From NCBI RefSeq assembly GCF_003384935.1, contig NZ_QTTQ01000010.1, positions 434,001-498,000 on the forward strand: a stretch of 64,000 nucleotides of DNA, read 5' to 3'. Position 1 is the first letter of the stretch. The number at the start of each line of letters is the position of its first letter. Below the pieces are notes generated by a model. It ran no database searches. It worked only from the letters and a program-made list of their open reading frames with translations, and was not told where the DNA came from. This DNA comes from Lutibacter oceani (GTDB lineage Bacteria; Bacteroidota; Bacteroidia; Flavobacteriales; Flavobacteriaceae). The translations under genes and the position numbers were made by a program. Shown here piece by piece: positions 36,621 through 44,573 of this stretch.

Positions 36621-37705
36621 TTTTTTTTAATTATTAACCTTTTATATAATCCAACTAACTTTTCAACTTCAGTAGTAGTTGTGAAATTTTCATTTACATA
36701 TTCAATAGCATTTTTTGAGAATAAATGATATTTTTTAGAATCTTGGAATAACTCTTTTATATAATTTGCAGCTGAATCAACATTATATGTATTAATGCAA
36801 TATCCAGTTTTTCCATGAATAATAGCCTCTGGGAGTCCTCCACTATTTGAAACAATACACGGTATTCCTTGTGATTGCGCTTCAATTACTGAACCTCCAA
36901 AAGATTCTGAATGACTTAACTGTAAATAGAAATCATAAAGTTTTAATTTTTGTTTAAAAATAGTATTTTCAATTTTACCGTAACAATTAACTTCCTTTTC
37001 TAATCCATACTTATCTACTAAATAATAAACCTGACCTAAATCTGATCCATTACCAAAAATATCATATTGAACATTAATTCCTTTTTCTTTTAAAATTTTA
37101 ACCGTTCTTAAATTACCTTCAATATTCTTCTCCCAACACATTCTAAAAGCTGAGATAATTTTTACAATTCCCTTATTGGGATACTTTGGTTCTGCAATAG
37201 ATTTTACACCAAAAGATATTGGTATGACATGTATTTTATTCTTTGAAACTCCCCATCTTTGTAAATATTCTTTTTGGTGATTACTAACTGTTATAAAAGC
37301 ATCCACTTTATCACCGTAATTTTTATAAAAATCTTGCCACCTTTTATCTATCCATGGCTTCACATAAGTATCTCCTCCACGTAATGTAATAATTACTTTG
37401 GTTTTATTTTTATAATCTTTAAATAAAGGAATTAATTTAGCAAAAAGAAAACTATGTTGCAGATGTACTAAATCAAACTTACTCATTATTTTAACATCCA
37501 ATGAAGAAAATCTACTAAGCTTCAACTTATATAATAGTCTAAGTATAAAATCTTTAAATCCGTAAGATTCAATAGAGTAATCAGCATCTTCTTTAGAATA
37601 TGATAACGTTTTTACATTAATTTTCTTTTTTAATGAATCTACCAAAAACAACATGTATTTTTGATATGTTTTTGGTAATTCATCGTATATATAAAGTAGT
37701 TTCAT
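36611..37705 (-). CDS. Glycosyltransferase family 4
   Basis: A 364-residue GT4 enzyme. TLRGGDTYV (107-115) gives the acceptor-domain glycine loop, and AFRMCWEKNIEGNLR (186-200) starts the donor domain. The EX7E pair lies in SESFGGSVIEAQSQGIPCIV (E267/E275). Cytoplasmic, probably membrane-associated. It is coupled to the sulfotransferase downstream by a 10-nt overlap and lies 50 nt after the GT2 at 37756. The region 35.8-41 kb is particularly AT-rich compared with the rest of the locus. Confidence 0.89.
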   Translation of the reverse strand: MKLLYIYDELPKTYQKYMLFLVDSLKKKINVKTLSYSKEDADYSIESYGFKDFILRLLYKLKLSRFSSLDVKIMSKFDLVHLQHSFLFAKLIPLFKDYKNKTKVIITLRGGDTYVKPWIDKRWQDFYKNYGDKVDAFITVSNHQKEYLQRWGVSKNKIHVIPISFGVKSIAEPKYPNKGIVKIISAFRMCWEKNIEGNLRTVKILKEKGINVQYDIFGNGSDLGQVYYLVDKYGLEKEVNCYGKIENTIFKQKLKLYDFYLQLSHSESFGGSVIEAQSQGIPCIVSNSGGLPEAIIHGKTGYCINTYNVDSAANYIKELFQDSKKYHLFSKNAIEYVNENFTTTTEVEKLVGLYKRLIIKKKCQ

Positions 37706-37755
37706 TATAAGATATTAAATATATGGATTATTAAAAAATATACTTTTAATTATTG

Positions 37756-38637
37756 TTACAAATTAATAATCATTTGTTTTTTTAATCTTAAAAAAATAAC
37801 AAAAAAATCATACGATAGCTTTTCATTAAATGTTGTTCGGTTCTTTATTTTTTTATACCTTCTTATAATATATTGCTTTCTAACTGTATTAGAAAACAAA
37901 CTATTTTCTTTAAACACCTTATTTATAAAATTTACATTTTCATTAAAGTATATCTTATAATATTGCAAGGATTTTGTCTTGATTGATGAAACTCCTTTAT
38001 CATGTTCTCTATAGTAGTTAATTGTCTCTTCATTATATATTATTTTTTTATTTAAAAAAAATTCATAATAAAAAACCATATCCCCAATTATACTATATTT
38101 AGAAAAGGATGCATCTTCTATTTTCTTATTTTTATTTTTTTTGAACACCATTGAACTAACATTAAAAAGAGGACAATTATAACTGAAATTTTCACTACTT
38201 AGAACAACCCTATTTTGATCTCTAAAAGCACTATGGCGCAAAATTCTTTCACTCTTTATAAAATTTTCCAATACAATAGTTTTTGCGACACTTATATCAT
38301 TTTCTTTTAAATAATTTAAATGAGTTTCTAAAAAATTAAGCTCACAACTGTCATCACTTTCTGCTATCCAAATATAATCACCTTTCGCTAAATCTAATCC
38401 TTTTTTCCATTGTTTAAAGGGTGATCCAGAATTGTTTTTATTAATTACAATATGTGAAACTCTTTTATCTCTTGAATAATCTTTAATTATTTCTACACTA
38501 TTATCTGTTGAAGCATCATCTAATAATATTACCTCAAAGTCTTTGAAGGTTTGATTAAAAATAGAATCCAACCGTTCTTTTAAGAAAAAAGCATGATTGT
38601 AATTTGGTATAATAACTGAAACTAATGGGGTTTGCAT
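37756..38637 (-). CDS. Glycosyltransferase family 2
   Basis: About 293 residues from the ATG at 38637, which places the core VSVIIPNYNHAFFL five residues in; a start at 38682 would add an unneeded 15-residue tail. DDASTDNSVEII is the donor loop and AESDDS (92-97) the metal site. The C-terminal third is lysine- and tyrosine-rich, without membrane helices. It lies among transferases and methyltransferase-like genes whose order suggests stepwise side-chain assembly. Donor unknown. Confidence 0.87.
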   Translation of the reverse strand: MQTPLVSVIIPNYNHAFFLKERLDSIFNQTFKDFEVILLDDASTDNSVEIIKDYSRDKRVSHIVINKNNSGSPFKQWKKGLDLAKGDYIWIAESDDSCELNFLETHLNYLKENDISVAKTIVLENFIKSERILRHSAFRDQNRVVLSSENFSYNCPLFNVSSMVFKKNKNKKIEDASFSKYSIIGDMVFYYEFFLNKKIIYNEETINYYREHDKGVSSIKTKSLQYYKIYFNENVNFINKVFKENSLFSNTVRKQYIIRRYKKIKNRTTFNEKLSYDFFVIFLRLKKQMIINL

Positions 38638-38755
38638 CAATTTTGGTTTTTGGTAAAAATAAGTATTTAATTTAAAAAACAACTAACACAGTATAAGTTT
38701 CAAAATACTACATTCCCTTATTATTGCAAATATTAAAGGGATTATTTTTTTTTTA

Positions 38756-39676
38756 TTATATTATTTTTTTTAACCATAGATTACCTCCTCTATTATTATA
38801 GCAAAGAGGCATATTTTTAAACGCTTCTTCATAATTAGTATGCAAATAGTTAGAAAAAATTTCTATTTGAAAATCATTATTATACATTAAAAATGCTTTT
38901 AAAAAATAATTTTCATTCCAATTTCTACCTTTATAAACCCATTCTTTAGGATATTCAAAAGGATAAAATATATCATGAAAATGTATATAAACCCCTTCTT
39001 TTAATTTAGGTAATATTTCAAATAAAATAAAATGAACATCACTACCTGTTTTAACTACATGGGAACTATCAATAAAAAGTATATCGCCTTTATCCAATTG
39101 TTTAAAAACTTCAATGTCAATATTTTGAACAAAATCAACAATTATATTTGATGAATCTTTATCATCTTCTTTCAATAGTGAATATATTCTTTCTGGATAA
39201 GGCTCTATAAATGTAAGTTTGATTTGATTGTCAAAGAAAAACTGATTTGTATCTAACATAACAGATGAAGAAAAACCTGACCCAACTTCGATAATTTGTT
39301 TAGGTTTAATATATCTAATCATTGAATAAAGGATAATGCCATCAGTGTATGAATATAATCCATTTTCAAAAAAATATCGTGTTTCTTTATTTCTTGTTTT
39401 TTTGAATGGAATATCTGAGTAAAACTTATTAAAATGTGAAATCAATTTAATCTGTTCTTTTGTTCTCAAATTAATTCCATCAATACTATCTATTCTCTCA
39501 CAATTCCAAATTTCATTCTCTCTTTTCTTTATTTCTTCAATTGAAACAATTGGAGAATAATAATGTCCAGGTCTATAACAACTATGTTTTTTAAAATTTT
39601 GACTTTCTTTATATAATCCTTTTATGTAAGGTAATCTGTTTAATACTTCTTTAGTATATCTTTTTAAATTCAACAT
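38756..39676 (-). CDS. Class I SAM-dependent methyltransferase-like protein
   Basis: A 306-residue protein. A Rossmann-fold motif I, IIEVGSGFSSS (128-138), is followed by FIEPYPER (motif II) and FIDSSHVV (201-208), then HFHDIFYP. This is the Methyltransf_24 layout, where the FIDSSH/HDI residues often bind a metal. It probably methylates a sugar hydroxyl, perhaps a chain-terminating group. It precedes a second methyltransferase-like gene by 8 nt. Activity on glycan is inferred from context; small-molecule substrates cannot be excluded. Confidence 0.75.
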   Translation of the reverse strand: MLNLKRYTKEVLNRLPYIKGLYKESQNFKKHSCYRPGHYYSPIVSIEEIKKRENEIWNCERIDSIDGINLRTKEQIKLISHFNKFYSDIPFKKTRNKETRYFFENGLYSYTDGIILYSMIRYIKPKQIIEVGSGFSSSVMLDTNQFFFDNQIKLTFIEPYPERIYSLLKEDDKDSSNIIVDFVQNIDIEVFKQLDKGDILFIDSSHVVKTGSDVHFILFEILPKLKEGVYIHFHDIFYPFEYPKEWVYKGRNWNENYFLKAFLMYNNDFQIEIFSNYLHTNYEEAFKNMPLCYNNRGGNLWLKKII

Positions 39677-39684
39677 AAATTTAT

Positions 39685-40452
39685 TTATGATTTTGTATTA
39701 ATCTCCAAAATTCTCATAAAATTTTCAAATGAAATAAGATTTAAACTTTTCACTCTATTCTTATCAAATATTTGAAACTCAAAAAAAGGATTATTAATTT
39801 TTGTTGGCTCTCCTAATTTTATTTTCTTAGAAATAATTCCAATTCCCCAATCTGAATCAATACAACAAGAAAAAAAAGTTGTGCTTTTTCTAAACTTATA
39901 GAATGCTTTCCATGTTGTACCATTCCAACTACCTCCTGATGGGGATAATACATATTCATAAGTTTCTCTAGCATGGGATTCTGTAGGTGGGTTGCAATCA
40001 TGTACTATAATAAAGCCATCTTCACTTAAAAATTCTAATGAATTTAGAATATCTCTTTCCACTTGATTTGCTTGGTGTAAACCATCAATAAAAATTATAT
40101 CAAATTTATTATTTGTAATTAAAATTTTATTACTTTTTAACTCACTAAAAAATTCATCACTAGTCAGTTTAAATTTTACAGGATTTGCTTTGTTTTCTAC
40201 TCCAGGATCAACACTATATTTAAATTTAGCATTAATTTTATTAAAATTATGATCTGGATACCTTACACCAATTTCAAGATAATGAACCTCTCTATTAAAT
40301 TTACTTACTAAATAATTTATTACATCTGTTCTTGAAGGGGTTTTGCCTTTTTCAATTACATTTTTATTATAGGCATCTGTATGAAAAAAGTCATTCAAAT
40401 ATCGCTTACCCAATTGATAAGTATTATTGATTTTTTTTAATTTATATCTCAT
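39685..40452 (-). CDS. Class I SAM-dependent methyltransferase (Methyltransf_24-like)
   Basis: About 255 residues from the ATG at 40452. A TTG nine codons upstream would overlap the preceding acyltransferase, so the ATG is preferred. Motif I is HYLEIGVRY near 56-64, then YSVDPGVE (motif II) and DIIFIDGLHQANQV, followed by IIVHDCNPP, a metal-binding HD-type motif of this family. Its order with the protein at 38756 suggests two distinct methylations. The gene sits 7 nt after the hexapeptide acyltransferase and shares its operon. Confidence 0.8.
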   Translation of the reverse strand: MRYKLKKINNTYQLGKRYLNDFFHTDAYNKNVIEKGKTPSRTDVINYLVSKFNREVHYLEIGVRYPDHNFNKINAKFKYSVDPGVENKANPVKFKLTSDEFFSELKSNKILITNNKFDIIFIDGLHQANQVERDILNSLEFLSEDGFIIVHDCNPPTESHARETYEYVLSPSGGSWNGTTWKAFYKFRKSTTFFSCCIDSDWGIGIISKKIKLGEPTKINNPFFEFQIFDKNRVKSLNLISFENFMRILEINTKS

Positions 40453-40459
40453 TATAAAT

Positions 40460-41059
40460 CTATTTTTTAAGGCGTTCAAAATCTCCAGAACAAAGAATAT
40501 CTATGTTATCATTAATTCTTTTGGTTTCCCATTTCCACCATTCAATTTCTAAAAGAGTTTTTATAATCTCTTCGTTAAATCTAAATCTAATCAATTTCGC
40601 AGGGTTTCCTCCTACTATTGCATAATCAGGAACATCTTTAGTAACAACACTGCCAGCTCCAATAATAGCACCATTTCCAATTGTAACACCAGAAAGAATT
40701 ATTGAACTATAACCAATCCATACATCGTTTTTAATAATCACATCTCCTTTTGATTTATGCTCATTATAATTAATAGAAATATCAAAACTAGAAATTGTTT
40801 TAAAAGGATATGATGATATCCATTCACTTTGATGTTCACCCCCTAACAGAATTGAGACATTTGGTGCAATTGAACAATAATTACCTATTTTTAAAGTAGT
40901 TCCTTCTTTCCATTCTAAAATTTTTGGTGTTCCATAGGTTCCTGCACCTACAGAATATTTTTTAAAATTTTTATCTTGAGAAAGAAAAAAAGGTTGTTTT
41001 TTAATTTCTTTATTTTTAATACCTAAAATTTGTTTTAATATGCTTTTAACTGTTTTCAT
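40460..41059 (-). CDS. CatB-like hexapeptide acyltransferase
   Basis: A 199-residue left-handed beta-helix acyltransferase of the xenobiotic-acetyltransferase/antibiotic CatB type. LKIGNYCSIAPNVSILLGG opens the helix. The active-site loop is in GGEHQSEWISSYPF (H76 region). The closing coil is IGNGAIIGAGSVVTKDVPDY and GGNPAKLIRFRF. In this locus it is expected to acetylate a sugar with acetyl-CoA. Its start overlaps the Wzt stop by 4 nt (ATGA type), so it is translationally coupled to the exporter ATPase. Confidence 0.87.
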   Translation of the reverse strand: MKTVKSILKQILGIKNKEIKKQPFFLSQDKNFKKYSVGAGTYGTPKILEWKEGTTLKIGNYCSIAPNVSILLGGEHQSEWISSYPFKTISSFDISINYNEHKSKGDVIIKNDVWIGYSSIILSGVTIGNGAIIGAGSVVTKDVPDYAIVGGNPAKLIRFRFNEEIIKTLLEIEWWKWETKRINDNIDILCSGDFERLKK

Positions 41060-42369
41060 ATTTCTTTAGTAATTTCCCATTTTAAAAGTGGTCTAATAAT
41101 TCCTGGCCAATTTCCTCCAATATTTTTCTTAACTGTCTCAACTCCTTCTATAAAATTATCTCTAACCGAAAATGTTAGCGCATTTTCAATTTTTATATGA
41201 ATCCTATTTGGATTGTAATTGCCAATTGCCACAAGAACAGAATATTTACCTTCAGTTAAAAAATTTGATGGTATTTTACATTTAGTTTTTATTACAGCTT
41301 TATTTCCGTTATGGATAGTTTCCCATATTGGAGAATTAAATTCATTTGATGAAAATAATAAAACGTCATATTCATTAAAAACTTGAATAATTGCAGTGTT
41401 TTTATTCTCTATATTGAAATCCCAATAGTCAATTAAAATAAAAATATCCTCTGAAACATCAAAATCATAGTTTGGTATATTCGCATTATTTAATACACTT
41501 ATTTTTTTAAGTCTAGCAAAAAGGTTACCTGGTGCTTCATTTATAGCATCCCAATTTTTATTAATCTTTATTGAATTCTTTAAAGAAATATAATTTTTAA
41601 CAGCTTCATCAGTAGATCCTGTAAATACAACTTTTCCATTTTCTAATACTATCGCTCTAGTTGTTAATTTTAATATAGCATCCATATTATGACTTACAAA
41701 CAACACTGTACGTCCTTCTCCTTTGCTAATATCCTGCATTTTTCCAATAGCTTTCTTTTGGAATTCTGCATCACCTACTGCTAATACTTCATCAATTACT
41801 AAAATATCAGGCTCTAAAAAAGCAGCGACAGCAAATGCCAAACGTACTCTCATACCACTGCTATAGCGTTTTACAGGTGTATCAATATAACGTTCACATC
41901 CGGAAAACTCAACTATTTCATCATATTTAGCATTTATTTCGGTTTTGGTCATTCCTAAAATAGCACCGTTTAAAAAGATGTTTTCTCTACCTGTAAGTTC
42001 TGGATGAAAACCCGTACCTACTTCCAATAAAGAAGCAATACGTCCCCTGGATTTTATACTTCCTGTTGTGGGGCCTGTAACCTTAGAGAGTATTTTTAAT
42101 AAGGTAGATTTACCTGCTCCGTTTTTACCAATAATACCTAAAACTTCTCCTTTTTTTACTTCAATATTAATATCCTTTAAGGCCCAAACATACTCTGAAG
42201 TTCCTTTGGTTGCTCTATTATTTACATCACCTATTTTTAAAAAAGGATCTTCTTTTCCACGCACTTTATGCCACCACCTGTTTAAGTCGTGACTTAGCGT
42301 ACCTGTGCCTACCGTTCCAAGGCGGTATTGTTTACTTAGATTTTCTATTTTTAATATTATCTCGCTCAT
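41056..42369 (-). CDS. wzt: ABC exporter ATP-binding protein with C-terminal carbohydrate-binding-like domain (Wzt)
   Basis: A 437-residue ATPase of the polysaccharide ABC exporter. Walker A GKNGAGKS is at 81-88, signature RYSSGMRVRLAFA at 168-180 and Walker B ILVIDE at 189-194. The long insertion before Walker A (RWWHKVRGKEDPF) is typical of Wzt. Residues from about 270 to 437 form the extra Wzt_C beta-sandwich. In E. coli O9a and Klebsiella O-antigens this domain recognises a modified non-reducing chain end. The gene is separated from its partner wzm by about 900 bp holding repeats and a small gene. Confidence 0.93.
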   Translation of the reverse strand: MSEIILKIENLSKQYRLGTVGTGTLSHDLNRWWHKVRGKEDPFLKIGDVNNRATKGTSEYVWALKDINIEVKKGEVLGIIGKNGAGKSTLLKILSKVTGPTTGSIKSRGRIASLLEVGTGFHPELTGRENIFLNGAILGMTKTEINAKYDEIVEFSGCERYIDTPVKRYSSGMRVRLAFAVAAFLEPDILVIDEVLAVGDAEFQKKAIGKMQDISKGEGRTVLFVSHNMDAILKLTTRAIVLENGKVVFTGSTDEAVKNYISLKNSIKINKNWDAINEAPGNLFARLKKISVLNNANIPNYDFDVSEDIFILIDYWDFNIENKNTAIIQVFNEYDVLLFSSNEFNSPIWETIHNGNKAVIKTKCKIPSNFLTEGKYSVLVAIGNYNPNRIHIKIENALTFSVRDNFIEGVETVKKNIGGNWPGIIRPLLKWEITKEI

Positions 42370-42387
42370 TTTAATCGCTCTATAAAG

Positions 42388-42557
42388 TCAGACGTATTTT
42401 AGTCAGGCGTAAGACGGTTGTTCGTGAGACGGTTGTTCGTGAGACGGTTGTTCGTGAGACGTATTTTCGTGAGACGGTTGTTCGTGAGACGTATTTTCGT
42501 GAGACGGTTGTTCGTGAGACGGTTGTTCGTGAGACGTATTTTCGTGAGACGACTTCT
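42388..42557. repeat. 15-bp minisatellite (left array)
   Basis: Nine clean tandem 15-mers run from 42423 to 42557, alternating CGTGAGACGGTTGTT and CGTGAGACGTATTTT and ending in CGTGAGACGACTTCT. Degenerate copies precede them from 42388. The plus-strand reading frame gives a meaningless [10 protein letters not shown] repeat and is not called as a gene. Confidence 0.9.
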
Positions 42558-42730
42558 CACTATTCACTTCTCACTTCTGACTTCTCACTATTCACTTCTC
42601 ACTATTCACTTCTCACTATTCACTTCTCACTATTCACTTCTCACTTCTCACGTTTGACTTCTCACTATTCACTTCTCACTTCTGACGTTTGACTTCTGAC
42701 GTTTGACTTCTCACTTTTGACTTTTCACGT
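42553..42730. repeat. TTCTCAC/TTCAC simple-repeat tract (left)
   Basis: Irregular repeats of CACTTCTCACTATT, TTCTGAC and GTTTGACTTCTCAC. Their TCTCAC core is the complement of the GTGAGA core of the adjoining 15-mer array. The two blocks meet at a near-palindrome, GTGAGACGACTTCTCAC (42544-42560). The tract runs up to the stop codon of the four-helix-bundle gene. Confidence 0.85.
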
Positions 42731-43072
42731 TTTTCTTAAATAATTTCTAAATCCTAATATTAATCTTTTAACATCGTTTATTAATACTTCAATATTATTA
42801 TTTTTCTCAGTATAATTTAACCTAACTGCAATTAGATATTGAGTTTCTAATTCAGATACAGAACCAAGTGCAATATGAAGAAACTGAACAAATTCTTTAT
42901 CTCCTTTTCTTCCTGCACCTTCTGCAATATTTGAAGGAACTGAAACAGCAGCTCTTCTAATCTGACTTGTTAAACCAAACTTCTCATCATCAGGAAATGA
43001 ACTTGAAAGTTTATAAATTAAAGCAACCAAATCCATACTCTTCTTCCAAACATCTAACTCTTTATGATTCAT
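42725..43072 (-). CDS. Four-helix bundle protein (23S rRNA intervening-sequence/S23 family)
   Basis: A 115-residue all-helical protein matching the four-helix-bundle family also found in 23S rRNA intervening sequences and related to the Avd accessory protein of diversity-generating retroelements. The diagnostic pieces are LDVWKKSMDLV (6-16), FGLTSQIRRAAVSVPSNIAE (32-51), EGAGR and IALGSVSELETQYL (67-80). It lies in the gap between wzm and wzt and is bracketed on both sides by the same composite minisatellite. No reverse transcriptase or rRNA is present nearby. Function unknown; nucleic-acid binding is suggested by the family. Confidence 0.85.
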   Translation of the reverse strand: MNHKELDVWKKSMDLVALIYKLSSSFPDDEKFGLTSQIRRAAVSVPSNIAEGAGRKGDKEFVQFLHIALGSVSELETQYLIAVRLNYTEKNNNIEVLINDVKRLILGFRNYLRKT

Positions 43073-43083
43073 TTTTCTTTTTT

Positions 43084-43275
43084 TTATTCGTGAGATGTAT
43101 TTTAGTGAGACGGTTGTTCGTGAGACGTATTTTCGTGAGAAGACTTCTCACTTCTGACTTCTCACTATTGACTTCTCAATATAGACTTTTCACTATTCAC
43201 TTCTCACTTTTGACGTTTGACGTTTGACTTCTCACTTTTGACTTCTCACTTTTGACGTTTGACTTCTCACGTTTT
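43084..43275. repeat. Second composite minisatellite (right array)
   Basis: Four 15-mers (43089-43148) of the GTGAGACGGTTGTT/GTGAGACGTATTTT type are followed by a TTCTCAC/TTTGACG tract to 43275. They meet at a palindrome with perfect 8-bp arms, GTGAGAAGACTTCTCAC (43135-43151). Block order and orientation match the left array, so the two arrays are direct repeats around the small gene. Confidence 0.88.
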
Positions 43276-44143
43276 ATACCGTATCAATAAAACTCTTTTC
43301 CGTCTTGTTAAAAATTACTAAACCTATTAAAAATATAAAAATTGTAAAAACTATTGAAAATAAAATTCCTTTTATATTTAGTTCTCCTTCGTTTAATAGC
43401 ATATACCTGGATGTTTCAATAATATGTGCCATTGGGTTGTATTCAACTATCCACGATATATTTCCAAGTTTTTCTTTTACTATCGACATTGGATACATTA
43501 CTGCCGATACGTACATTAATAATTGTACACCAAAGGTTACCAAAAATGATAAATCTCTGTATTTTGTTACCATAGATGAAATAATCATTCCTAATCCAAG
43601 CCCTAATAATGCCATAATAATTACCAAAACAGGTAAAAATAATATGGAAATATTAGGATAAATTGCCAACCCTTTAAAAATAAAATAAATATAAAACCCA
43701 ATAAAAATGAGTAGTTGAATTCCAAATTTCAATAAATTTGAAATCACATTAGATAAGGGCATAATAATTCTTGGAAAATATACTTTTCCAAAAATTCCTG
43801 CATTTTTTTTAAAAGTATCTGATGTAGAAGTTAAACACTCTCTAAAATAGTTCCAAGAGGTTACTCCTGCTAAATTGAATAAAAAAGGTGGAATTCCTCC
43901 AGTTTTTATCCCCGCAATATTATTAAAAATAATGGTAAAAATAATTGATGTAAATAAAGGTTGAATTAAGTACCATAAAGGTCCTAAAATAGTTTGCTTA
44001 TATACAGTTATTACATCGCGCTTTACAAAAAGCATTAATAGATCGCGGTAGTGCCAAACTTCTTTTAAATTTAAACTAAGTAGCTTATTTTTAGGGGTTA
44101 TTTCAAATAACCAATCGTTTGGCTCTGTAATTTGTTCTTTCAT
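43274..44143 (-). CDS. wzm: ABC exporter permease of surface polysaccharide (Wzm)
   Basis: A 289-residue inner-membrane protein of the ABC2 family with about six helices. The N-terminal cytoplasmic part includes KRDVITVYKQTILGPLWYL (41-59), a strong Wzm/KpsM signature. It forms the channel that moves undecaprenyl-linked polymer to the periplasm together with the Wzt ATPase at 41056. It is the first exporter gene in transcription order. Its stop codon lies at the edge of the minisatellite, so any readthrough into wzt has to cross the repeats and the small four-helix gene. Confidence 0.93.
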   Translation of the reverse strand: MKEQITEPNDWLFEITPKNKLLSLNLKEVWHYRDLLMLFVKRDVITVYKQTILGPLWYLIQPLFTSIIFTIIFNNIAGIKTGGIPPFLFNLAGVTSWNYFRECLTSTSDTFKKNAGIFGKVYFPRIIMPLSNVISNLLKFGIQLLIFIGFYIYFIFKGLAIYPNISILFLPVLVIIMALLGLGLGMIISSMVTKYRDLSFLVTFGVQLLMYVSAVMYPMSIVKEKLGNISWIVEYNPMAHIIETSRYMLLNEGELNIKGILFSIVFTIFIFLIGLVIFNKTEKSFIDTV

Positions 44144-44294
44144 TAAATGACTTAGAATCAGTTTTAATTGGGGTTACTTTTTCTATTGGCGTAAATATAC
44201 TTTATTCAATGGTAAACTAAAAATAAGATTTTGATTTTATACTTCAACAAGCTCAGACTGACTGTATATTTTTTATAAAACGGATTGCAAGATT

Positions 44295-44418
44295 GTATCA
44301 CAATGTCAAAGCATACGTCATTGCGAGGAGTGATAATGACGAAGTAATCTTTTAATTTATAATTGCTTTAAATAATATTCGTACTAACTAAAAAGTATTC
44401 AACAGACTCAGACTGACC
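44295..44418. repeat. Tandem intergenic repeat, unit 1
   Basis: About 124 bp beginning GTATCACAATGTCAAAGC, containing CGTCATTGCGAGGAG and GACGAAGTAATCT and ending CAACAGACTCAGACTGACC. A close copy begins 155 bp later at 44450. The CGTCATTGCGAGGAG motif is a widespread intergenic palindrome in bacteria. Confidence 0.75.
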
Positions 44419-44449
44419 GTGCAACTCTAATCAAGCGAATAACCATACA

Positions 44450-44570
44450 GTATCACAATATCAAAGCTTACGTCATTACGAGGAGGATACTACGAAGTAA
44501 TCTTTTAATTTATAATTGCTTTAAATAATATTCGAACTAACTAAAAAGTCTTCGACAGGCTCAGACTGAC
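44450..44570. repeat. Tandem intergenic repeat, unit 2
   Basis: A 121-bp copy of 44295-44418 with a few substitutions and a small deletion inside the CGTCATTACGAGGAG arm. It ends CTTCGACAGGCTCAGACTGAC, three bases before the stop codon of the epimerase at 44574, and so may act as a hairpin at the 3' end of that transcript. Confidence 0.75.
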
Positions 44571-44573
44571 TTT

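Noticed and set aside
42418-42657. Plus-strand ORF made of [10 protein letters not shown] pentapeptides
   Set aside because: It is the translation of the 15-bp minisatellite and continues into simple repeats. It has no ribosome-binding context and no family resemblance.
42725-43072. Diversity-generating retroelement accessory (Avd)
   Set aside because: The protein is of the same broad four-helix family, but no reverse transcriptase, template repeat or C-type lectin target lies in the window.
42967-43227. Plus-strand ORF running from inside the four-helix-bundle gene into the right satellite
   Set aside because: It is antisense to a recognisable protein family and ends in repeat translation.
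42388-43275. CRISPR array
   Set aside because: The 15-bp units are directly tandem with no unique spacers, are too short for CRISPR repeats, and no cas gene is present.
44144-44294. A gene or RNA upstream of wzm
   Set aside because: Only AT-rich sequence and the edge of the tandem repeats. No ORF or tRNA-like structure could be supported.
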